This document shows positions 8,232-18,886 of a DNA stretch of 64,000 nt, in pieces (the first letter of the stretch is position 1; every line of letters starts with the position of its first letter). Both the position numbers and the translations under genes were made by a program. Source of the DNA: Paracoccus spongiarum (lineage in GTDB: Bacteria > Pseudomonadota > Alphaproteobacteria > Rhodobacterales > Rhodobacteraceae); assembly GCF_030732095.1 (NCBI RefSeq), contig NZ_JAVAMQ010000018.1, positions 1 through 64,000 of the forward strand. The letters run 5' to 3'. The notes under the pieces are model-generated. The model was not told the DNA's origin and ran no database searches. It saw only the letters and a program-made list of their open reading frames with translations.

Positions 8232-9383
8232 TCAGGCCGCCAGCATCCGCAGCGGCAGGACCATGCGCATCGCCCAGCCCGGCGCATCGGCAAGCGGGGC
8301 ATAACGCCCGTCCAACTGCCCGGCCAGGGTCAGCTCGAACAGCTGCGAGCCGAAACCCGCCGGATTCGCGGCGCCGGCGGCGGCCGCAGCCATGCCCGGA
8401 ACCTCGTCGATCCAGTCGATCTCGACCTCGCCATCGCGCCGCCGCCAGTCGATCCGCAACCGCCCCGACCGGCCCAGCGCGCCATACTTGACCGAATTCG
8501 TGGCCATCTCGTGCAACGCGAGGGACAGGCTGGCCAGGCCGCCGCGACCCAGCACCACCTGCGGGCCGTCGGTCTCGATCCGGGAGCCAAGGCCGACATA
8601 GGGCGCCAGAAGCCGGTCCAGCAGATCGCCCAGCGGAACCGCGACCCCGGCCAGCGACCGGCCATCCGGGGTCGGCAGGCTCAGCGCCTGCGCCGCCGAC
8701 AGCGCCTCGATGCGGCCTTCAATCTCGGCACCCATCGCCCCGGTGTCGTCATGGTCGCGCCGGCTCATCCGCACGATGGCGCCGACGATGCCGAACAGGT
8801 TCTTGGACCGATGCGCCATCTCCGCCAGGATCATCTGGCGTTCGCGGGCCGCGTGGCGCAGGGCGATCTCGGATTCCAGCATGGCCGCAAGATCGGCCAG
8901 CACCGCCGTTTCTTCGGCGGTCCAGTCGCGCGGCACGCTGTCGATCGCGCAGAGCGACCCCAGCGCCTCGCCGCCGGGACCGTGCACCGGTGCGCCCAGA
9001 TAGGCGATCACGCCAAGGTCGCTGACCGCACCATTCTCGCGCAGAAGCGGGCTTTGGCGCGCATCCGCGACCGCCAGCGGCTGGTCAAGGCTGACCACAT
9101 ACTGGCAGAAGGAATGGGTCAGGGGCGTCTCGCGGGCCTCGGCAACGGGGCCGTCAAGGCCTTGCTGGGCCTTGAAGAACTGCCGCCGGTCGGTGACCAG
9201 CGAGAAAAGCCCGACCGGCACGCCCAGAAGATGCGTCGCGACGCGCAGGATGCGGTCGAAGGATGCTTCGGGAAGGCTGTCCAGAAGTTGCGACGAGGTG
9301 AGGGCCCGCAGGCGTGACGGAGCGGCCAGAAGATCGGCGTGATGAGTGGGGGCGGTATCGGGAAACGGGCGGGGGGGCAGCAA
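8232..9383 (-). CDS. GAF domain sensor histidine kinase, HWE/HisKA_2 family
   Basis: A 383-aa soluble sensor kinase with no membrane segment. A GAF domain spans about residues 20-170 (DRRQFFKAQQGLDG, THSFCQYVVS, AYLGAPVHGPGGEALGSLCA). Then comes a HisKA_2-type phospho-acceptor region with His191 in LAEMAHRSKNLFGIVGAIV, and an ATPase domain with the N box in LHEMATNSVKYGALG and a G-rich GFGSQLFE. Such kinases often signal to single-domain or PhyR-type regulators in Alphaproteobacteria; no response regulator gene is adjacent. The only plausible start is a TTG at 9383 with GAGG 8 bases upstream. It is convergent with the alkane hydroxylase gene (12-base gap). Confidence 0.9.
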   Translation of the reverse strand: MLPPRPFPDTAPTHHADLLAAPSRLRALTSSQLLDSLPEASFDRILRVATHLLGVPVGLFSLVTDRRQFFKAQQGLDGPVAEARETPLTHSFCQYVVSLDQPLAVADARQSPLLRENGAVSDLGVIAYLGAPVHGPGGEALGSLCAIDSVPRDWTAEETAVLADLAAMLESEIALRHAARERQMILAEMAHRSKNLFGIVGAIVRMSRRDHDDTGAMGAEIEGRIEALSAAQALSLPTPDGRSLAGVAVPLGDLLDRLLAPYVGLGSRIETDGPQVVLGRGGLASLSLALHEMATNSVKYGALGRSGRLRIDWRRRDGEVEIDWIDEVPGMAAAAAGAANPAGFGSQLFELTLAGQLDGRYAPLADAPGWAMRMVLPLRMLAA

Positions 9384-9483
9384 TCAGGGGCCTCGGTGAC
9401 TGGGCAAAGACTGCAGGTTAGGCGATGCCGGGCGCCGGACGCAACCGCATTCCCCCCCGCGCCCTGCCCGCAGCGCGCGGCGA

Positions 9484-11073
9484 TCAGCCGCCGTCGGCCC
9501 CGCTGTCCGGGGTTTGCGTGCCTGCCGCGCCTGTGGTCGCCGTGCCGGTGGTCGCCGTGGCGGGAGCGGGATCAGCGCCGGGCGCGGCATCGTCGGGCAG
9601 CGCGGGCGCCTCGCCCGAGGGGGATGCCGACGCATCGCCGCCCGCGCCTGCCGCGGGCGCGGCGCCACCGGCCGCCGGGGCGTCGGCCTCGATCAGCCGG
9701 TTGTCGCGCCACTCGCCCGAGGCAACCTGCCCGGTGGCATAGCGCATCACGCCCTGACCCTGACGCTTGCCGGCCTCGAAATTGCCCTCGTAGCGGTCGC
9801 CATTGGCGTAGGTCGCGGCACCCTGCCCGTCGATCTCGCCCGCCGCCCAGCCGCCCTCGTAGACGAAGCCGTCCGGCGTCGTCAGCTTGCCCGCCCCCTC
9901 GCGCAGCCCGTTGACGAAGCCGCCGGTGTAGACGGTGCCGTCGGGATAGGTGGCCTGCCCCTCGCCGTGGCGCTGGCCGTCCTTCCATGCGCCCGAATAC
10001 ACATAGCCGTCGGGATAGGACATCCGGCCCTGGCCGTCGTTTCGCGCCTCGCGGAAGCCGCCCTCGTAGACCATGCCATTGGCATAGCTGGCCTTGCCTT
10101 CGCCCTCGATCACGCCGGTGACCCAGGCGCCCTCATAGGTCGAGCCGTCGGGATAAGTGATCTTGCCGCGGCCATCGGGGCGGTCGTCCTTCATCTGCCC
10201 TTCATAGACCGAGCCATCGGGATAGGTGATCCGGCCGCGCCCCTCCATGCGGCCCTCGGCCCAGTCGCCGGCATAGACATAGCCGTCGGTGCCCGTGAAG
10301 GTGCCCTGCCCGTGCCGGCGGTCGGCCCTGAACTGGCCGTCATAGACATCGCCATTGGCATAGGTCGCGATGCCCGCCCCCTCGCGCTTGCCGTTCAGCA
10401 TCTGCCCCTCGTAGCGGTCGCCGGTTGCCTGCACCAGAAGGCCCGTTCCCGACATCTGGCCAGCCGACCAGATGCCGTCATAGACCAGCCCGTCGGCCAT
10501 CGTCAGCTTGCCCTTGCCGGCCCGCTGGCCGGCCAGCATCCCGCCCTCGTAGATGGCCCCGTCGGGATAGGTGATGCGGCCCTGGCCTTCCTTGACCCCG
10601 GCATTCCAGTCGCCCTCGTAGCGATAGCCGTTCGGCTGGGTCAGCACCCCCTTGCCCTGGTGCAGCCCCTTGACGAAATCGCCCACATAGACCGAGCCGT
10701 TGGCATAGCGCGCCTCGCCCTTTCCGGTAATCTCGCCGCCGATCCAGTCGCCGTCATAGGTGCCGCCATCCGCATAGGTGATCTTGCCGCGGCCATCCGG
10801 CTTGCCCTTGGCAAACTGGCCCTCATAGACCGATCCGTTCGGAAAATTCGCGCGGCCCTGGCCAAGGATCTCGCCCTCGACCCAGTCGCCCTCGTAGCGA
10901 TAGCCGCTTGGGAGGGTATAGCTGCCCTGGCCATGCTGGCGGCCGTTGCGGAACGTGCCCTCGTAGACGCCGCCATCGTCATACTGCTTGGTGATGACCT
11001 GCGCCTCGGCCGCGACCGTCGCCGCCATCAGCGTCATCGCCAACGCACCCGCCCTTATCGCTGCCCGCCTCAT
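9484..11073 (-). CDS. exported MORN-repeat protein
   Basis: A 529-aa protein with a signal peptide (MRRAAIRAGALAMTLMAATV, cleavage probably after AEA near residue 24). About 19 tandem 23-residue MORN repeats follow, each of the form YEGxFxxGxxxGxGxxxYxxG. A C-terminal tail of about 65 residues is rich in Ala, Pro, Gly, Thr and Asp. MORN repeats form elongated beta-hairpin arrays known to bind lipids or proteins; in bacteria their roles are mostly unknown. The signal peptide places this one in the periplasm or outside the cell. The ATG at 11073 was chosen because it begins the signal peptide. It is divergent from nadE with 136 bases between. Confidence 0.88.
   Translation of the reverse strand: MRRAAIRAGALAMTLMAATVAAEAQVITKQYDDGGVYEGTFRNGRQHGQGSYTLPSGYRYEGDWVEGEILGQGRANFPNGSVYEGQFAKGKPDGRGKITYADGGTYDGDWIGGEITGKGEARYANGSVYVGDFVKGLHQGKGVLTQPNGYRYEGDWNAGVKEGQGRITYPDGAIYEGGMLAGQRAGKGKLTMADGLVYDGIWSAGQMSGTGLLVQATGDRYEGQMLNGKREGAGIATYANGDVYDGQFRADRRHGQGTFTGTDGYVYAGDWAEGRMEGRGRITYPDGSVYEGQMKDDRPDGRGKITYPDGSTYEGAWVTGVIEGEGKASYANGMVYEGGFREARNDGQGRMSYPDGYVYSGAWKDGQRHGEGQATYPDGTVYTGGFVNGLREGAGKLTTPDGFVYEGGWAAGEIDGQGAATYANGDRYEGNFEAGKRQGQGVMRYATGQVASGEWRDNRLIEADAPAAGGAAPAAGAGGDASASPSGEAPALPDDAAPGADPAPATATTGTATTGAAGTQTPDSGADGG
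9740..10990. repeat. about 19 tandem 69-base repeats encoding MORN units
   Basis: The coding sequence repeats every 69 bases (23 codons). On the plus strand the phrases CCGTCGGGATAGGT and ATAGACCGAGCC recur with small changes. The units are diverged rather than identical, and all stay in frame, so this is an old protein-level repeat. Neighbouring units that are most alike (10140-10260) could still recombine. Confidence 0.85.
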
Positions 11074-11209
11074 CGCCCATGCCCTTCGCGTTTTGCCCCT
11101 TGGTCTACCCCATGCGGCCGGCCCGCGCAAAGCCCGACTTTTCCTTTCCTCCGCCATCGCCTATCACGGGCGCGAGAGACAACGGGCCACAGGCAACAGG
11201 GGCTGCGCC

Positions 11210-12868
11210 ATGACCGACCGCTTCCGGCTGACCATCGGACAGCTGAACGCCACTGTCGGCGATCTGACCGCCAACGCGCAGAAGGCGCAGGAGGCGTGGC
11301 AGGCCGCGCGAGAGGCGGGCGCGGACATGCTGGCCCTGCCCGAGATGTTCATCACCGGCTACCAGACGCAGGACCTGGTGCTGAAACCCGCCTTCACCCG
11401 GCAGGCCGAGGCCGCGATCCTGCGGCTGGCCGAGGCCTGCACCGGCGGGCCGACCCTCGGCATCGGCGGGCCTTGGCGCGACGGCGACCGGCTTTACAAC
11501 GCCTACTGGATCTTCCGCGACGGCAGGCTGGTCGCGCGGGTCCTGAAACACCACCTGCCCTACAAGCAGCTGTTCGACGAATTGCGGCTGTTCGACAGCG
11601 GCCCGATCAGCGGCCCCTATCCGGTCGGCGCGGCACGCATCGGCAGCCCGATCTGCGAGGACAGCTGGTATCCCGACGTGGCCGAGACGCTGGCCGAGAC
11701 CGGGGCCGAGATCCTGATCGTGCCGAATGGCAGCCCCTATCACCGCGACAAGCTGGACCTGCGGATGGGCCACATGGTCGGGCGCGTGGTCGAGACCGGC
11801 CTGCCGCTGGTCTATGTCAACATGGTCGGCGGGCAGGACGATCAGCTCTATGACGGCGCCAGCTTCGTGCTGAACCCCGGCGGCCGCAAGGCCGTGCAGC
11901 TGCCGCCCTTCGCCGAGATGCTGGCCCATGTGGATTTCACCCGCGAGTCCGAGGGCTGGACCGCCGCGCCCGGCCTGATGGCGCCGCAGCCCGATGCCTG
12001 GGAACAGGATTACCACGCGATGATGCTGGGCCTGCGCGAATATCTGCGCAAGTCCGGCTTTCGCAAGGTGCTGCTGGGCATGTCCGGCGGCATCGACTCG
12101 GCCCTGGTGGCGACAATCGCCGCGGACGCGATCGGGCCCGCGAATGTGCGCTGCGTGATGCTGCCCTCGGAATACACCTCTCAGGCCAGCCTGGACGATG
12201 CCGCCGATTGCGCGGCTCGGCTGGGGGCGCGGCTGGACACCGTCCCCATCGACGGCGCCCGCGACGCTGTGGGCGATGCGCTGGCGCATCTGATGGCGGG
12301 CACCGCGCCCGACACGACCGAGGAAAACATCCAGTCGCGCCTGCGCGGCCTGATGCTGATGGCGATTTCCAACAAGTTCAACGAGATGCTGCTGACCACG
12401 GGCAACAAGTCAGAGGTCGCGGTCGGCTACGCCACCATCTATGGCGACATGGCCGGCGGCTACAACCCGATCAAGGATCTCTACAAGACCCGCGTGTTCC
12501 AGACCTGCCGCTGGCGCAATGCCAATCATCGCGACTGGATGATGGGCCCCGCTGGCGAGGTGATCCCGCAGCGGATCATCGACAAGCCGCCCTCGGCCGA
12601 ATTGCGCCCCGACCAGAAGGACGAGGACTCGCTGCCGCCCTACGACGTTCTGGACGCGATCCTGGAGGGTCTGGTCGAGAAGGATCTGGCGCTCGGCGAT
12701 CTGGTCGCGCAGGGCTTCGATCCCGACACCGTCCGCAAGGTCGAGAAGCTGCTGTATCAAAGCGAATGGAAACGCTATCAGGCCGCGCCCGGGCCGCGCA
12801 TCTCGACCCGGGCCTTCTGGCTGGACCGGCGCTATCCGCTGGTGAACCGCTGGCGCGACGAGTTGTAG
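11210..12868 (+). CDS. nadE: glutamine-dependent NAD(+) synthetase
   Basis: A 552-aa two-domain enzyme making NAD from nicotinic acid adenine dinucleotide with ATP and glutamine. The N-terminal nitrilase-fold glutaminase (about 1-250) has ALPEMFITGYQ with the catalytic Glu, a Lys in VLKHHLPYK, and the nucleophile Cys in IGSPICEDSWYPD. The C-terminal synthetase domain has the PP-loop LLGMSGGIDSALVATI near residue 288 and TTGNKSEVAVGYATIYGDMA. Length matches two-domain NadE. The start at 11210 (MTDRFRLTIGQLN) is set by homology; the frame upstream is not conserved. It is divergent from the MORN gene. Confidence 0.96.
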   Translation: MTDRFRLTIGQLNATVGDLTANAQKAQEAWQAAREAGADMLALPEMFITGYQTQDLVLKPAFTRQAEAAILRLAEACTGGPTLGIGGPWRDGDRLYNAYWIFRDGRLVARVLKHHLPYKQLFDELRLFDSGPISGPYPVGAARIGSPICEDSWYPDVAETLAETGAEILIVPNGSPYHRDKLDLRMGHMVGRVVETGLPLVYVNMVGGQDDQLYDGASFVLNPGGRKAVQLPPFAEMLAHVDFTRESEGWTAAPGLMAPQPDAWEQDYHAMMLGLREYLRKSGFRKVLLGMSGGIDSALVATIAADAIGPANVRCVMLPSEYTSQASLDDAADCAARLGARLDTVPIDGARDAVGDALAHLMAGTAPDTTEENIQSRLRGLMLMAISNKFNEMLLTTGNKSEVAVGYATIYGDMAGGYNPIKDLYKTRVFQTCRWRNANHRDWMMGPAGEVIPQRIIDKPPSAELRPDQKDEDSLPPYDVLDAILEGLVEKDLALGDLVAQGFDPDTVRKVEKLLYQSEWKRYQAAPGPRISTRAFWLDRRYPLVNRWRDEL

Positions 12869-12896
12869 GCCGGCCGCGCCGATTGCGCGCGCGCGG

Positions 12897-14426
12897 TCAG
12901 AGAACGAAATCCCGCTCCAGCATGGTCAGCGGGTCATCGAGGATGACGATGAAATCCGCCCGGCGGTCGCCATCGGTATCGCCGGTGATCGTTGTCTGCC
13001 CGGCCGACCTGACGGCGCGCAATTCACCTTCGTCTCCGCTGAACCGCCGCGCGCCGAGGAACGCGAAATTCTGATCGCCGCCGCGGCTTTCGTCGGCATC
13101 GATGCCGCGCAGATCGATGCGGTCGCCCTGCGTCCGGCTGAAATCCAGGATCCCATCGGCGCGGCTGTCCACATCCGACGTGAACCGGAAACTGTCCGCC
13201 GCCGCACCGCCGATCAGGCTGTCCGCCCCTGCGCCGCCGACCAGCGTATCGCGCCCCGCGCCGCCCGACAGCCGGTTGTCCTCGTGGTTGCCTGACAGCA
13301 GGTCGTTCTGGCGGCCGCCGACCAGATGCTCGATCTCCCTCAACAGCATCCCGCCGCTGTTGGAATTCACATATCCGCTGTCCAGATCGGCCTGGATGGC
13401 GGTGCGGAAGGCCGCAAGGTTGACCGTATCGCTGTCGCGGTCGCGCGGGGTCGATACGCTGCTGGACCCTGCCACAATCACCCGATGGTCGGGGTCGGCC
13501 TGTGCCTTTACGATCAGGGTGTCGGCGTCGCGCCCAAGATTGACATAGTTCGTCCCGCCCCTGTTCAGCACAACGCGGTCAGCGCCGCTGCCGGAATCGA
13601 TCGTGCCGACCCAGCCTGCGCCTGTGGAAATGACATCCCGCCCGTCACCCCCATCGATCAGCGTCGCCTCGCCGCGCACGGACAGGCGGTCATTGCCGCC
13701 CTCGCCGGCGACCACCTGCGACCAGCCGCCGGCGGCCGTCGCGATGATGTCGTTGCCGTCCTGACCATGCACGAATTGCGCGTCACCTCCGGTGGTGATC
13801 CGGTCATTGCCGCTGCCGCCGTTGATCGTGCCGACATATCGCAGACCGGTCAGGATTACATCTGCACCACCGCCAGTGGCGATTGCACCCGCCCCGCCGC
13901 GGACGGTGATGCTGTCGCTGCCGTCGAAGGCCCTGATCGACTCGATCCCGGCGCCACGATCATCGGCCACCAGCCGGTTGGCGCCGTTGCCAAGATCGAT
14001 CGCGCCCAGCCAGCGGCCGTTGTTCAGGGTGACCCGATCATTGCCTTCACCGGTTTCCAGCAACGCGACCCAGAAACTGCCGCCGAGGCTGACGGTATCG
14101 TTGCCATTGCCCGTCCGGATGACGTCGACAGCCGTCCGGGTCAGGGTGATCACATCGTCTGCCTCGTTCCTGCACAGGATCGCCTCAAGCCGCCGCTCGC
14201 CGCTGGCCGCGTCGTTGATCCTTGCCGCCAATTGCCCCGAAACGCGCAGCGTCGAGGCGTTCCATTCGCCCGACAGGTTCACGGTCAGGACCGGGCCGGG
14301 GTTCGGCGCGAAGAAAAAGGCTCCATCAAGAAACTGATCGAACCACTCATAATACTGAACTCCGCCCACCGAAATGGGCGTGACCCCGTCCAATGCGATG
14401 GTTGTATTTCCGTTGATGGTTGGCAT
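12897..14426 (-). CDS. RTX-like calcium-binding repeat protein (hemolysin-type), probably secreted
   Basis: A 509-aa acidic protein without a signal peptide. Residues about 90-290 contain scattered GNGNDTV and GSGNDRI motifs that look like degenerate nonapeptide repeats separated by beta strands. A cleaner RTX block occurs near 395-430 (LSGGAGRDTLVGGAGADSLI). The C-terminus resembles the M10 peptidase/serralysin C-terminal domain and ends in a short hydrophobic tail, DDPLTMLERDFVL, as type I secretion substrates do. No catalytic domain is recognisable in the N-terminal part. Start ATG 14426 follows GGAGGGGAGAAAAAACC. No type I ABC transporter or membrane fusion gene is adjacent. Function unknown; an adhesin or extracellular matrix role is a guess. 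Confidence 0.8.
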   Translation of the reverse strand: MPTINGNTTIALDGVTPISVGGVQYYEWFDQFLDGAFFFAPNPGPVLTVNLSGEWNASTLRVSGQLAARINDAASGERRLEAILCRNEADDVITLTRTAVDVIRTGNGNDTVSLGGSFWVALLETGEGNDRVTLNNGRWLGAIDLGNGANRLVADDRGAGIESIRAFDGSDSITVRGGAGAIATGGGADVILTGLRYVGTINGGSGNDRITTGGDAQFVHGQDGNDIIATAAGGWSQVVAGEGGNDRLSVRGEATLIDGGDGRDVISTGAGWVGTIDSGSGADRVVLNRGGTNYVNLGRDADTLIVKAQADPDHRVIVAGSSSVSTPRDRDSDTVNLAAFRTAIQADLDSGYVNSNSGGMLLREIEHLVGGRQNDLLSGNHEDNRLSGGAGRDTLVGGAGADSLIGGAAADSFRFTSDVDSRADGILDFSRTQGDRIDLRGIDADESRGGDQNFAFLGARRFSGDEGELRAVRSAGQTTITGDTDGDRRADFIVILDDPLTMLERDFVL

Positions 14427-14688
14427 GGTTTTTTCTCCCCTCCAGAGGAGAAATATCGTGCCACCACAGGACCAGATCGCCAAACCCTATTCATTTCCTC
14501 ATGCGGGCCAGACTCTGCGAACCCGCAGGTCGAATTCTAGCATTCTCGCGCAAGACGCAACTGAGAAGGACCATTCCTGACACCGCCGGATCAAGCGCAA
14601 ACAATTATAATCCAGAGAAAATCCCTGGAATGACCGGCATGTGCGACGGTATGGCGGGGCAGCCTGCATTGTCGAGAGAATCAGTTTC
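14427..14688 (-). promoter_or_regulatory. AT-richer upstream region of the RTX-like gene
   Basis: A 262-base gap between the RTX-like gene and the SDR gene, both on the minus strand, with lower GC than its surroundings. On the minus strand it contains a perfect TATAAT (14609-14604) without a good -35, and further downstream TTGCGT with TAGAAT at 15-base spacing (about 14558-14532). An imperfect dyad CCAGAG-AAAAT-CCCTGG lies at 14612-14628, just upstream of the TATAAT, and may be an operator. No small gene is supported. The region most likely holds the promoter of the RTX-like gene. Confidence 0.4.
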
Positions 14689-15429
14689 CTAGATGCACCG
14701 CCCCCCATCGACCTCCAATGCGACGCCAGTAATCATCGAGGCTTCGTCGGACGCCAGAAAACAGGCGGCATTTCCCAGGTCCTCGGGGGTCGAGAACCGG
14801 CCGATCGGAATGGTGGCCAGAAACTTTGCCCGCATTTCGGGCGTATCCTCGCCCATGAAGCTTTTCAGCAGCGGCGTTTCGCCCGCCACCGGGTTCAGCG
14901 CGTTGACACGGATGCCGAAGGGCGCCAGTTCCACCGCCATCGCCCGGGTCGCGGTGATCAGCCAGCCCTTCGAGGCGTTGTACCAGTTCAGCCGGGGCCG
15001 CGGAGACACCCCCGCTGTCGAGGCGATGTTGACGATGCTGCCGCGTCCCGCCTGCTTCATCAGCGGCACGATCTCGCGGGCGATGAGATAGACGGACTTG
15101 CAGTTCACCGCCAGCACGCGGTCGAAATCGGCCTCGTCGATCTCTTCCATCGGGGCGGGCAGATGGGTGACGCCCGCGTTGTTCACCATGATGTCGATGC
15201 GCCCGAAGCGCCCAAGCGTTTCGGCCACCATCGCCCGGACGCCCTCGGCGTCGGCGACATCGGCCCGGACCGCATGGCCGCCGGTCTCGTCCGCAACGAT
15301 GCGGGCGGCCTCGCCGTTGATGTCGGCGACGACGACCTGCGCGCCCTCGGCCGCGAACTTGCGCACGATGCCGGCACCAAAGCCGCTGCCCCCTCCGGTA
15401 ACGATCGCGATCCTGTCCTGAAGTCTCAT
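14689..15429 (-). CDS. SDR family NAD(P)-dependent oxidoreductase
   Basis: A 246-aa classical short-chain dehydrogenase. IAIVTGGGSGFGAGIVRKFA (from about residue 7) is the TGxxxGxG cofactor motif, NNAG (near 85) stabilises the fold, and the catalytic Ser is in VNIASTAG with Tyr-x3-Lys in NWYNASKG. Asp37 (VVADINGE) at the end of the second strand suggests NAD preference. The C-terminus ends in LEVDGGRCI as in 3-oxoacyl-ACP/glucose-dehydrogenase-like members. The ATG at 15429 has AAGGGG at a 6-base spacing; the ATG at 15435 is too close to it. The substrate is unknown. The gene is divergent from the ABC importer operon. Confidence 0.9.
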   Translation of the reverse strand: MRLQDRIAIVTGGGSGFGAGIVRKFAAEGAQVVVADINGEAARIVADETGGHAVRADVADAEGVRAMVAETLGRFGRIDIMVNNAGVTHLPAPMEEIDEADFDRVLAVNCKSVYLIAREIVPLMKQAGRGSIVNIASTAGVSPRPRLNWYNASKGWLITATRAMAVELAPFGIRVNALNPVAGETPLLKSFMGEDTPEMRAKFLATIPIGRFSTPEDLGNAACFLASDEASMITGVALEVDGGRCI

Positions 15430-15522
15430 CCGCATCCCCTTCGCTGCTGGTGCCATGATGGAGGCTGGCGCGGCGGCCGCAAGCCGCTTTACCCGCAGGC
15501 CGGGCGGGGCTAGCGTCCCTGC

Positions 15523-16464
15523 ATGCTGGGATACCTTCTGCGCCGGATGATCTCGTTGGGGCTGAGCCTGCTGGTCGCCTCGGCCTTGATCTTTTCGGTG
15601 GTCGAACTGGTTCCGGGTGATCCGGCCAGCTTCATGCTGGGCACCGGCGCCCAGCCCGAGACGCTGGCCGCGCTGCGCAGCCAGATGGGTCTGGATCAGC
15701 CGCTGCCGCTGCGCTATGCGCGCTGGCTGGCCGCGATCCTGCAGGGAGATTTCGGCCAGAGCTTCACCTACAAGACCCCGATCGCCGGCATGATCGCCGA
15801 GCGGATGACGGTCTCGCTGCCGCTGGCGGTGATGGCGCTGCTGCTGGCGGCCGTGATCGCATTCCCGGTCGGCCTCTTCGCGGCGGCGCGGCGGGGGCGG
15901 ATCGGCGATGCCGCGGTCATGGGCGGCACGCAGCTGGGCATCGCACTGCCGAATTTCTGGTTCGCGATGCTTCTGGTGCTGCTCTTCTCGGTGCGGCTTC
16001 GGCTGCTGCCGGCGGGCGGATTTCCCGGCTGGGGCCAGCCCGTTGCGGCGCTGACCGCGCTGCTGCTGCCTGCGGTGGCGCTGGCGCTGCCGCAGGCCGC
16101 GATCCTCGCCCGGGTGCTGCGCTCGGCGTTGATCGAGACGCAGGGGCAGGACTATATCCGCACCGCCCGTGCCAAGGGCCTCAGCGCGGCCCAGACCCTG
16201 CGCCGCCACGCGCTGCGCAACGCGATGGTGCCGGTGCTGACCATTATGGGCATGCAGTTCAGCTTTCTTCTGGCCGGGGCAATCATCATCGAGAACGTCT
16301 TCTACCTGCCCGGCCTGGGGCGGCTGATCTTTCAGGCGATCAGCCAGCGCGACCTGATCGTCGTGCAGTCGGCGGTGCTGGTGCTGGTCGCCGCGGTGAT
16401 CGCGGTGACCTTCCTTGTCGATCTGGCCTATGCGGCGGTCGATCCGCGGCTGAGGCGCCGATGA
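15523..16464 (+). CDS. ABC transporter permease, DppB/OppB type
   Basis: A 313-aa inner-membrane permease of the peptide/opine/nickel importer class. It starts MLGYLLRRMISLGLSLLVAS, a typical first membrane span, and the N-terminal TC domain holds VELVPGDPASFMLG and QMGLDQPLPLRYARWL. The six-span core includes the EAA loop IRTARAKGLSAAQTLRRHALRNA near residue 208. It overlaps the next permease gene by 4 bases (ATGA). Substrate could be di- or oligopeptides, glutathione or opines; the sequence does not decide. The operon lacks a substrate-binding protein gene. Confidence 0.93.
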   Translation: MLGYLLRRMISLGLSLLVASALIFSVVELVPGDPASFMLGTGAQPETLAALRSQMGLDQPLPLRYARWLAAILQGDFGQSFTYKTPIAGMIAERMTVSLPLAVMALLLAAVIAFPVGLFAAARRGRIGDAAVMGGTQLGIALPNFWFAMLLVLLFSVRLRLLPAGGFPGWGQPVAALTALLLPAVALALPQAAILARVLRSALIETQGQDYIRTARAKGLSAAQTLRRHALRNAMVPVLTIMGMQFSFLLAGAIIIENVFYLPGLGRLIFQAISQRDLIVVQSAVLVLVAAVIAVTFLVDLAYAAVDPRLRRR

Positions 16465-17269
16465 GAGCCGGCATGATCCTCGGCGCGGGGCTGGCCGGGC
16501 TGGCGCTGCTGGCGGCGGCGCTGTCGCTGGTCTGGACGCCGCACGACATCACCCAGATGGCGATTGCGCAGCGGCTGCAGCCGCCCTCGGCCGTGCATCC
16601 CTTCGGCACGGATCAGTTCGGCCGCGACATCCTGTCGATGGCGATGCTGGGCGCCCGTGTCTCGATCGCGGTGGCATTGGTCGCGGTCGGCATCGGAATG
16701 GGCGCGGGCGTGCCTCTGGGGCTGATCGCGGCGGCGCATCGCGGCGGCTGGATCGACGAGCTGGTGATGCGGGGCAACGATCTGGTCTTTGCCTTTCCCT
16801 CGCTGGTCATCGCGATCCTCATCACCGCAGTGTTCGGGCCCTCGGCGATCAACGCGATCATCGCCATCGGCATCTTCAACATCCCGGTCTTTGCGCGCGT
16901 GACGCGGGGCGGCGCGCTGCCGATCTGGACGCTGGATTATGTCCGCGCAGCCGAGGTGGCCGGCAAGGGGCGCGCCCTGATCAGCCTGCAGCACATCCTG
17001 CCCAACATCGCCAACCTGCTGATCGTGCAGGGCACCATCCAGTTCAGCCTCGGCATTCTGGCCGAGGCGGGCCTGTCCTATGTCGGGCTTGGCGCGCAGC
17101 CGCCCACGCCCAGCTGGGGGCGGATGCTGGCCGAGGCGCAGACGCTGGTGACGCTGGCGCCGCATGTCGCGATCATTCCCGGCCTCTGCATCGTGCTGAC
17201 GGTCCTGGGGCTGAACCTCCTGGGTGACGGGCTGCGCGACGCGCTGGACCCGCGACTGAAGACCCTGCG

Positions 17270-17273
<4 letters not shown>
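16461..17273 (+). CDS. ABC transporter permease, DppC/OppC type
   Basis: A 270-aa second permease subunit. The family signature HPFGTDQFGRDILSMAMLGAR is near residue 46, followed by five further spans and the EAA-type loop VRAAEVAGKGRALISLQHIL. GLSYVGLGAQPPTPSWGRML (about 200) is the highly conserved C-terminal loop of DppC-like proteins. It overlaps dppB-like upstream and the ATPase gene downstream by 4 bases each, so all three are one translationally coupled unit. The N-terminal cytoplasmic extension common in OppC is absent, which makes it shorter than many relatives. Confidence 0.93.
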
Positions 17274-18874
<1,601 letters not shown>

Positions 18875-18886
18875 GCCGCCGCCGGC

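Noticed and set aside
9740..10990. Regular 69-base repeats that could be mistaken for a CRISPR or minisatellite array
   Set aside because: The repeats are in frame, diverged at third positions and encode MORN units; there are no unique spacers and no cas genes.
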